Source: Pegoplata infirma
Lineage: Eukaryota > Arthropoda > Insecta > Diptera > Anthomyiidae
Assembly: GCA_963921195.1 (NCBI GenBank)
Contig: OY992536.1
Span: forward strand, 289,931,530-289,995,529
Direction: 5' to 3'
DNA length: 64,000 nucleotides
The notes under the pieces were generated by a model, which did not search any database, was not told the DNA's origin, and saw nothing but the letters and a program-made list of their open reading frames with translations. This document shows, piece by piece, positions 56,846 through 64,000 of the stretch; the stretch's first letter is position 1; the number at the start of each line of letters is the position of its first letter. Made by a program: the position numbers and the translations under genes.

Positions 56846-57682
56846 GTGACTTTGGTACGATGGGTAGAGTGTCTGGCCTAGTGTTTATAAAAAACCGACA
56901 TTTTGGAAAAACGGTTAACCGAAAATCAGCTTTTTCGGTTAACCGGTTTTCTCGGTTAAACCGGAATAAAAAAAACCGGTTAACCGTTTTTTTTTTCTTT
57001 AACTGACAACCCAAAAAATACTTTAAAATACTCTAATTTTTATAAAATAAAAAGCGAATATAACTTATGTTAAAATATTTGTTTCTTTCAGCAAAGTTGG
57101 CAACTGTTACCCTTTAAAGATATCGGTATTTAAATACGGTGCTTTATTTTCCCATACTCACCGGAGCTTTAATTTAATTTTTATTGACTTTATTAAAAAA
57201 AAAAATCATTAATTCGTTATGAATTGTAGTACCGTAATTTATTGTGATGTTTTTTTATTGACATTTGATACATTAACAGGAATTTTAGTATCTGGTTAAC
57301 AAAACTTATTAAATTTTCAATGAAAGTGTCTAAAAAAATCCTAACAACGACGAGTAATTCAAATATCCACCAGATTCAGAATAAAATTCCTATTTGAAAA
57401 ATAGTTTCTTGAAGAGAAAACATATTTAAGACTTTCTTTCTCACGAATTTTCAAGTTGTTTTCACCGAAATTTTGAAATTTTCATAAAAGATAAGTATTT
57501 ACCCTTAATATTTACAAAAATAGTCCGTTTTAAAAAACCGGTTAACCGACAGAAAAAAACCGGTTAACCGGTTTGCAAAAAAAAACGAAATTTTGGAAAA
57601 AACCGGTTTTTCGGTTAACCGGTTTATAAACAATAGTCTGGCCAGAATGTAGTTGATCGCGGGATCGATTCCTCAAACATTT
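56846..57682 (+). promoter_or_regulatory. tRNA-like segment of T4, interrupted
   Basis: The A-box part GACTTTGGTACGATGGGTAG (about 56849-56868) and the B-box part GCGGGATCGATTCC (about 57658-57671) are separated by the 757-bp insertion. Otherwise the spacing is that of T5. Confidence 0.5.
56879..57635. mobile_element. hAT-like MITE with GGTTAACCGG motifs (757 bp)
   Basis: The 8-bp duplication GTCTGGCC at 56871-56878 and 57636-57643. The intact target is present in T5 (60741-60748) and other T copies. Termini TAGTGTTTATAAA and, inverted, TATTGTTTATAAA. Clusters of the self-complementary word CGGTTAACCG lie near both ends (56911-56995 and 57536-57622), a plausible transposase-binding array. 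No transposase frame. Confidence 0.92.
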
Positions 57683-57949
57683 TATTAAAAATTTTTTAAA
57701 ATAAAATTCAATATAAAAATTGTAAAAATTGCCTACGAAATCATTAATTTTTAATGTTTTCGTAGGTAATTTTTTTGAATTTGTTGGTAAAAATAACACA
57801 ACAATCATTACCTAATTTTAAATGTTTTCGTAGGTTATTTTTTCGAATTTGTTCGTAAAAAAATGAAAGTAAAGTTATTTTTTAATGTTCAATGTTATTT
57901 TAGAAAATTTTATTTAAGAGTTTCAGGGGGGTTGCGAACAATTTTGTTA

Positions 57950-58740
57950 AAACCTTAAATTTTGATAAATTTAAAACACATTTTTTTATTGTTGTGTAAT
58001 AAAAATATACAAATACTTTTATTAAAGAAATGTCATTTTTCGATCACTTAAGGTCCGTCCGTAATCACTGTGCAGTTGTTGATTTCCCAGGATGCCCAAC
58101 ACTGATTTGTAAAGCTTTTTGTCTTGAGTCTCTGATCTGACAGTTCGTTTTCTATTAACTTTTCGATGCTGATCTGAATCTGGGTTCCAAGTTTTACTAG
58201 TCCGTTTTGAGAAAACTCAAGGCAAAGTTCACAAAAACGTATTTTTGTGCATTTTTAAGAGCTTTGTTTGTGAAATTTTAGGCTGCGTCTGGGATCTGAC
58301 GACTTTTTTCGATTTGCTTTTTAATGCTGATTTGTAATCTGGATCCAAATAACGGATCTAGATTCGTGATCGAATAAAATTTCGATCATTACCAAACATT
58401 GGTACATAATTTTGAAAAAAAAAAAAACTATCATTATTCCAAATTGGACTTTAAATACTTTCTTGGTAAACATGTCTTCATTTCTGATCAGGCTAAACAA
58501 TTATTTTTCTTTTATTTTCGGACCTGGTTTCCAATTTTTTAGAAAATTGAGGTAAAATTTTGCAAAAATTGTGTTTTTTTATTTTTTAGAAGCTTTTTAC
58601 GTGAAATTTTTGGTATGCGTCTCGGATCTGACCACACGGTTTCGACTAATCTTTGAATGCTGCTTCTGAATTTGGTTTACAAATTTTTCCATTACTTCAG
58701 GTTTGTGAAAAAACTGAGGGCAAAGTTCACATTAATATAT
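57950..58740. repeat. Diverged long tandem repeat
   Basis: Words such as GGCAAAGTTCACA, GTCTGGGATCTGAC and AATGCTGATTTGTAATCTGG recur at about 58210-58340 and 58610-58735, suggesting two or three diverged units of roughly 200-500 bp. Similar words occur in the foldback at 29330. No ends defined. Confidence 0.45.
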
Positions 58741-58992
58741 TTTTTTAATTTGGGGTGTCGCGAAAAATTTTAAATATTGAAAAGGGGTCGCAAAGCAAAA
58801 GTTAGTGAGAAGCTCTGCTTTAAAATCACTAACTTCAAATGCGTGCAAAAAAAATCTAGCGGTGAACTAAAAAAGTTTTTAGAGGTTTTTTATGTAAAAT
58901 GTCAACTTTCAGTTGCTTTTGGTTTCATTCCATTCCGAGTCGGTAAGTTCGATTTTGTATCACTGTGTGATACAATATTGTATAAACTCTAA
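58741..58992. other. Unassigned short region
   Basis: Contains a 71-codon plus-strand frame (58777-58992), Lys-rich at its start, with no recognised domain and no flanking signals. Its last codons overlap the target duplication of the adjacent MITE. I do not call it a gene. Confidence 0.3.
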
Positions 58993-59166
58993 GGGTCGAA
59001 CCAGAATCAAATGCGTAGCGCAAGACGTAAAAAAAAACAAAAACAAACACATCAAATTTGAAATTTTTACGTCCGTTTGATTTAGGTAACTCACATTTAA
59101 ATATTAGAAACGAAAAATTATTGGGCGTTACGCCTTACGCGACGTAATTTGATTCAGGTTGGACGC
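58993..59166. mobile_element. PIF/Harbinger-like MITE (174 bp)
   Basis: Termini GGGTCGAACCAGAATCAAAT and, inverted, GCGTCCAACCTGAATCAAAT, extending about 38 bp into GCGTA(G/A)-rich sequence. The 3-bp duplication TAA is at 58990-58992 and 59167-59169. The 3-bp TWA-type duplication fits PIF/Harbinger. Non-coding. Confidence 0.82.
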
Positions 59167-59169
59167 TAA

Positions 59170-60351
59170 AGTATTTCTATTAGCAAAAAGCCTTAGAAGC
59201 TCTTAATTTTTCTATTCGAAAAATGTCGCAAAATCTCAAAATTTTCCTTTAAACCAAAAACTGATTCATAAGCAGTGAGTTTTACTTTCACATCCTTACT
59301 TCTCTAAACCAACGATATAACACATGCATGTTATAAATCTGTTTTAAGACTGTGTGGTAGAATTTGTTCATACCACAAATTACGAGTGCATACTTGCATA
59401 TTACGAGTGCATACTACCACAACTGCAAATACACTCATACAACTTAAACAAGTCGGTTACTTGGTTGTTTTGGTTGATTATTCAATTTGTTGTTAATTAA
59501 TATGAATGTATGTACAAACGTTCGTCTCTCTCATAAAGATTCTAAATACTCTTAGATGAACGAAAAATATATTCCATAGAATTTTGCTGCGGTTTTTAGT
59601 GTTTTTTTTTTTGGGTTGTTAAAATAAACGAGAATTTCAAATTTCCAAGAATGCATGTGATTGTATAATCATTGCAAAGTTTTCCCTAATGCTGTTGAAT
59701 TTCTCTTTTGGTTTAAAAGTAAATATGGAATTTGAGGAAAATTAAATAGAAAATGGTCAGTGATTAAAAATAATTCAATTTGTTAGTTAGAAAGTTTTTA
59801 GTTGATTATGTAAAAAGGAAGGAATTTTATTTTGAATGTAAAATTAAATTTTGGCAAAATTTGATAAAAGATGCACTTTTTATGGAAATTTGATATTTTG
59901 CCAATCAAAAATTCAATTATCATAGATCAATATAAATGCTATATACAATTTTGCATCAATTTCTACAGTATAATTTCATCACTATATAAATTACTTGCAC
60001 AAATCACTTGGAGCTTCTTTATTGATTAAAAATTATCATAATTTACAAATAAACATTTATAATGTCATCAAATACTAACTTAATATAAATGTTGTATATC
60101 AAATTCAATCAGCACTTAACATTTCATTTTGTTTGTCATTCATAGTCATCTGATATTACAAATAATAATGTTTTCTTGTTTTTTTTTTTTTTTTTTTGCT
60201 GTTATTTATATATTTGTATAAACTTGTTTGTAAATATTCAATACTAAAAATCATACATCCATGTAATAGACTGGAGCAATACGGATTAAATTATGTTTGG
60301 GGAATCCTTTCATAAACCGGCTGCCACAGATTTTAAAAACATTTACTTATC
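59170..60351. other. Unassigned, host-like AT-rich DNA
   Basis: No recognised gene or repeat family apart from a short duplicated 'tattacgagtgcatac' word near 59380-59412 and a T run at 60180. Probably host intergenic or intronic. Confidence 0.4.
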
Positions 60352-61173
60352 CACTCAAAAAATTATGTAATTAACAATTTGTAGTTTATTCAAAAAGATT
60401 TAAGTTTTGTTATTTAAAAAAAAACATTTGTTTAATGTTCAGTTCTTTTAAATGACTATTTCTGATCTTTGTTTCAAAAATAACAACATAAAAAATTAAG
60501 ACTTTCATTAGCATTCAATTTTTAAAGTCATTTATTTTTGTTCTGTGAGTAAAAATAAGTGATTCTTCTTTGATTTTTAATGATTTGTGTACGTTATTTG
60601 TTTTTTAAATTGTTTTAATTTTTTAAAGAGAAATCATTAGCTTTTACCTACTTGTGTTGGTTATTTTTTTAATTCAAAAAATTATTTTTAGAAATATAAA
60701 ACATGTTTGTATCAAGTGACTTTGACACGATGGGTAGAGTGTCTGGCCAGAATGTAGTTAATTGCGGGATCGATTCCCCAAAATTTTATTAAACAATTTT
60801 TAAAAAATAATTCAATAGAAAAATTGTAAAAATAACCTACGAAATCATTATTTTTTAATGTTTTCGTAGGTATTTTTTTTTTTTAATTTGTTGGTAAAAA
60901 TAACACAACTATCATTAATTTTTAATGTTTTTGTAGGTTATTTCTTTGAATTTGTTGGAAAAAACAAATGCCGTTATTTTTTAATGTTCAATATTATTTA
61001 TTTGAGAAAATTTTATGAACAGTTAAAAAAAAATTTGATGTTTGTTAAATCTCCAAAAAAAATGTTGATGTTTGTTAAATCAAATGAATAATTACTGGGA
61101 TGGTTTTCAATTGTTTTATCACTTGTTTTAAATGTGTTTTTCATTTGTTTTTGCCTACAAAATATTTTGAGTG
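60352..61173 (+). mobile_element. Family T element, copy T5 (intact, 822 bp)
   Basis: The reference copy. The ends CACTCAAAAAATTATGTAAT and, inverted, CACTCAAAATATTTTG are flanked by TC/TC, a possible 2-bp duplication. In order: an AAAGTCATTTATTTTTGTTC block, ACCTACTTGTGTTGG, a tRNA-like segment, two self-complementary CCTACGAAA...TTTTCGTAGG-type modules, and TTTTTGCCTACAAAATATTT. Five copies are seen in the window. Non-coding apart from short frames (60888-61091). Confidence 0.85.
60713..60780 (+). promoter_or_regulatory. tRNA-like segment of T5 (candidate Pol III A/B boxes)
   Basis: GACTTTGACACGATGGGTAG followed by AGTGTCTGGCC resembles a tRNA D-arm (TRGYNNARNNGGTAGAGYG), and GGATCGATTCC at 60767-60777 resembles the B box/T-loop. 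The spacing between boxes (about 35 nt) is within the tRNA range. No matched acceptor stem and no terminator of four or more T immediately after, so probably not a functional tRNA gene. Confidence 0.55.
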
Positions 61174-61722
61174 TCCGTCCATCTGTCTGTAGAGAACAAA
61201 ATCTAGTCCAAACGAAAATACCCAGGCAGAAACTGCCAACCGTTGCAAAGAAAAAGTCTCGGCAAAGCACTTTATTTTTTGTGTAGAAGGTAGTATGAAT
61301 TTGAAAAGTGCTTTTCAAGCGCTTTGCCAATGTTTTTCTATTTAAATCCGTTCAAAGTATAATTTTTTTATTAAAATTTATTAATTTTCATAACAATTGG
61401 AATATTTTGTATTTCCCTGCAGGATAAGTGGCCGGTTCTTGATAATTCTCATGATATGTCACTTAAACACAATGACCTACATATTACAAACTTGACACCT
61501 TTAATATAAAAACACCTGTTTCTTTCCTGAGGAAGTGTCTTAAACTCCGGATACATACCCGTTTCGGTTCAATACACCACTTTTTTTCGGGACTTTTCCA
61601 AATTTTTTCCTAAAAGCATTTTTCAAAATGTTTTATTTGTTTGCAGAAAACTGCAAACAAATTTTTTCCGGGACTTAGAAAATTGTTCAAAATTTTTTTA
61701 TCCTAATAAATGAGTCAATAAA
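61174..61722. other. Unassigned AT-rich DNA
   Basis: Starts with a GTCCGTCCATCTGTCTGTAG run like the mini-me-like GTCY tract, so part may be a mini-me-like fragment. The minus-strand frame 61013-61330 spans the T5 end and has no recognised domain. Confidence 0.35.
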
Positions 61723-63779
61723 TTTTTATACCCTCCACTCTAGTGATAGAGGGTATATATAAGTTTGTCATTCCGTTTGTAACACCTCGAAATATTGGTC
61801 TAGGACCCCATAAAGTATATATGTTTATGATCCTCGATCGATTTTAAGTCGATCTAGCGATGTCCGTCCGTCCGTCCGTCCGTCCGTCTGTCTGTCTCAC
61901 AGTGGGGAAAAATGGACTTTTTTTGTCCAATTTTGCCTACAGGTCGCAATTCTTAACCGATTTTGGATTTTCTTTTTTTGTATTTTAGCTAATAAAATTC
62001 CGCATCAATCTGTCATGCTGGATTTCTGAAAAAAATTTTGGATTACTTTTTATATTTTCCTAAAATTCAGAAAATTTTAATTTTTTCAATGTTTTTGCAA
62101 TAAAAAATGTATTAGGCATGGGACGAATATGCTTTATAGACTTAATTAAAGGTATTGGCACCCTTTATCAACGACGTGATTAGTATTTGAAAATATATTA
62201 TTATTTTGGTTTTTATAACCAGACAAAAATTCAAGAATTTTCACTTTTAAAAGCCTATATCTTTAAAAATAATGAACCAATTTCAATGAAATCTTTTTTA
62301 AATTAAAGCTTATGTTTTGCTTAGTCATAATTGGTACACAAAATTTTTTTAAAAAAATATTTTATTTTTTGCTTAAATTTTACCCTATGATTTTTGGAAT
62401 TTTAAAATTATTTTTTAGTCTGTTTTAAAAAAAAAAAGTTGTTTCATTGTAAATTCGAAAAAAAGAGTTAAACTGTTTTGCAAAAATACTTTGTTTGCCA
62501 ATAATGGTTAAGAAAATGATAAGCTTTAATCTAAAAAAAATTTCATTGAAATTGGTGCATTATTTAAAATGATATAGGTACTTAAAAGTGAACATTTTTA
62601 AGTTTTCATATGTTTATAAAAACCAAAATAACAAAAAATTTGCAAATGCTATTAATGTCATTTATAAGGGGTTCAAATACCTTTAATTTTGACCACACAC
62701 CTTATTCGTCCCCTGCCTATTACATTTTTTAGAGCAAAAATTCTAAAAAAATTAATATTTTCTGAACTTTAAAAAAATATTCAAATAAAACAAAAATGAT
62801 TTTTAGAAATCCACCATGACAGACCGATGAGGAATTTTATTAGCTAAATTTCAAAAAAAGAAAAACTAAAATCGGTTAAGAATTGCGACCTGTAGGCAAA
62901 ATTGGACAAAAAAAGTCCATTTTTCCCCACTGTGTGTCTGTCTGTCTGTCTGTCTGTCCGTAGAAAACACGCTAACTTTTGAAAGACTTTACAGAGGCTA
63001 CTGAAGTTTGGCATATATGTTTGTCATTTACCTGGTCAGGTTGGTATTGCAATCCAGCCAAATCGGTCCAGTGGTTCAAAAGTTATGAGCAGAAGAGTAA
63101 ATTTCGGCAAGGGTGTTTCGCGAATTTACGAGATAAAAAACACGATAACTTTCGAAAGACAATAATGAGACTACTGAAGCTTGGCATGTATTTTTGCCGT
63201 TCCTCGGGTCTATTTGGTATTAAATTTCAGCTCAATCGGTCCAGTGGTTCAAAAGTTATAAGCAAAACCCTGAATTTCAGATTAGTTTCATCTAAAATGC
63301 CACGTGTTTTAACAAGTTTTAAAAGCATTGGTGGTGACTAAACAATGCTTTTCAAACTTGTCTAATTTTAAAGCAATGCTTTTTAAGCTTGTTTAGTTTT
63401 AAAAGCATTGGTAACTTAAAAATTACATTCGAAAAAAATTTTACACTCAAAAAAAATTTTTACACTCAAAAAAAGTTTTCACAAAAAATTTTTTTTTTTT
63501 TTACAAAAATTACAATATTTTGTGTACATACATGTACGTGCATTCACTCAGAAATATTTTTCCAGTAAAAAAAAACATTACACTCAAAAAAAAAATTAGT
63601 AATTTTTCTTTTTTTAAAAAAAAAAATTACAAAACAAAGAGTTTTTTACTCCAAATAAAATATTTCTAATCAAAATTGTTAATTTTTTCACATTAAAAAA
63701 TGTACTAAACTTTAAAAAAATGCAATGTGGAGGGTATTCATAGATTCGGCAAAGTCGAATTTAACTTTTCTACTTGTTT
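61723..63779 (+). mobile_element. Mini-me-like element A3, split by a Transib-like palindrome
   Basis: 5' end TTTTTATACCCTCCACTCTA, then TTTGTCATTCCGTTTGTAAC, the CATAAAGTATATATG segment, a GTCY run, and after the insertion more GTCY, two 'ggtccagtggttcaaaagttat' modules (about 63063 and 63237), TTTTACACTCAAAAAAA, GGAGGGTATTCATAGATTCG and the end ACTTTTCTACTTGTTT. About 1.0 kb without the insert. The 120-codon frame 62979-63341 lies across the repeated modules and parallels a frame in A1, but it has no domain. Confidence 0.8.
61898..62934. mobile_element. Transib-like long palindrome (1037 bp)
   Basis: Termini CACAGTGGGGAAAAATGGAC are perfect inverted repeats for at least 65 bp, and the arms continue to pair, with mismatches, to near the centre (for example GCTAATAAAATTCC, GGTTTTTATAA and CCAATTTCAATGAAAT words on both sides), so nearly the whole element is a foldback. 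The 5-bp duplication TGTCT lies at 61893-61897 and 62935-62939; because the target is a GTCT microsatellite, this duplication alone is weak. CACAGTG heptamer plus 5 bp supports Transib. No transposase. Confidence 0.82.
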
Positions 63780-64000
63780 ATCCTAATTTAATAAATTTCT
63801 TTATTTAAATAAACACCAAAAAAGTTGTGTCTTATGGACTTATGTATACAATTAAGATACGTCCCATTTTTTTTGTTCTAAATGTGCTGTAATAGTACCA
63901 AATTTTTTGTTTTTAAGCGCTTTCAAAGCGCTTTAAAATAGCAACGGCATACCGTTTACCGTGGTTCTCATTTTGGACGCTGGGAGAGTACTAAACTGTG
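63780..64000. other. Unassigned end of window
   Basis: No gene recognised. An AAGCGCTTT-CAAAGCGCTT dyad lies at about 63915-63933. The sequence is cut by the window edge. Confidence 0.4.

Larger units (their letters stand above)
56465..57915 (+). mobile_element. Family T element, copy T4, split by an hAT-like insertion
   Basis: Follows T5 from TTTACGTTTTGTTGTTTTTA through the tRNA-like region, the two CCTACGAAA...TTTTCGTAGG palindromic modules and TTTTAGAAAATTTTATTTAA, then loses similarity, so both termini are missing or decayed. The hAT-like element 56879-57635 interrupts the tRNA-like segment. Confidence 0.78.

Noticed and set aside
58777..58992. 71-codon plus-strand frame beginning with Lys/Arg-rich residues
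   Set aside because: Short, no domain, ends in a transposon target duplication; comparable frames are expected by chance.
60713..60780. Functional tRNA gene
   Set aside because: A- and B-box-like words are present, but no acceptor stem, no convincing anticodon arm and no terminator follow.
62979..63341. 120-codon plus-strand frame with a partner frame at 11556-11873, as a possible conserved small protein
   Set aside because: The similarity is that of the repeat DNA itself; both span duplicated 'ccagtggttcaaaag' modules, no domain is visible and the frames are interrupted in copies A2 and at 3260.

Overview
This window looks like AT-rich, gene-poor nuclear DNA from an insect, most likely a fly (Diptera). 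The evidence is interspersed repeats with GTCY microsatellites of the kind described as mini-me elements in Diptera, LINE retrotransposons with an RNase H domain and (CCTAA)n tails, and very many short-copy DNA transposons. I could not support any host protein-coding gene. The only long reading frame is a retrotransposon polyprotein (19722-23006, minus strand). Almost all other open frames lie in satellites, homopurine runs or transposon repeats.

Layout. 1-11060: an approx. 112-bp satellite (S1) is split by a stack of insertions six deep: foldback FB0 (521-10929), hAT-like element (971-6145), foldback FB3 (1682-5414), mini-me-like B1 (1723-5124), foldback FB1a (1814-4515), and a mosaic of fragments. 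FB0 also carries a CCCAGC-type TIR element (6701-10003), which contains a non-autonomous Helitron (7234-9803). 11204-15752: a mini-me-like element, a 37-bp dyad satellite (S2), more S1 and a small foldback. 17629-24159: a TIR element with a tRNA-like insert (family T), split by an approx. 277-bp tandem array that itself received a 5'-truncated LINE. 24162-26305: the main S2 array. 27376-28216: a Transib-like element. 29330-33642: foldbacks and a second, Helitron-free copy of the CCCAGC element. 35954-38072: two T copies. 40738-48799: a second nest: TA-flanked TIR element, foldback FB2, hAT-like element, a GTGAG-rich fragment, and a decayed LINE. 50308-51208: a TIR element with 91-bp internal repeats. 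53640-55066: mini-me-like fragments and a pure (AAAAG)n tract. 56465-61173: two T copies, an hAT-like insertion and a Harbinger-like MITE. 61723-63779: a mini-me-like element split by a second Transib-like palindrome. The stretches 12.6-13.9, 15.8-17.6, 26.3-27.4, 33.6-35.1, 51.2-53.6 and 59.2-60.3 kb are unassigned and may be host intergenic or intronic DNA.

The main result is structural. Many element ends can be fixed from the window alone, because an unoccupied copy of the target is present elsewhere in it (a paralogous empty site) or is predicted by the opposite arm of the interrupted palindrome. Together these give exact ends, target duplications and a relative order of insertion. All comparisons were made by eye; no alignment, database search or folding was run.
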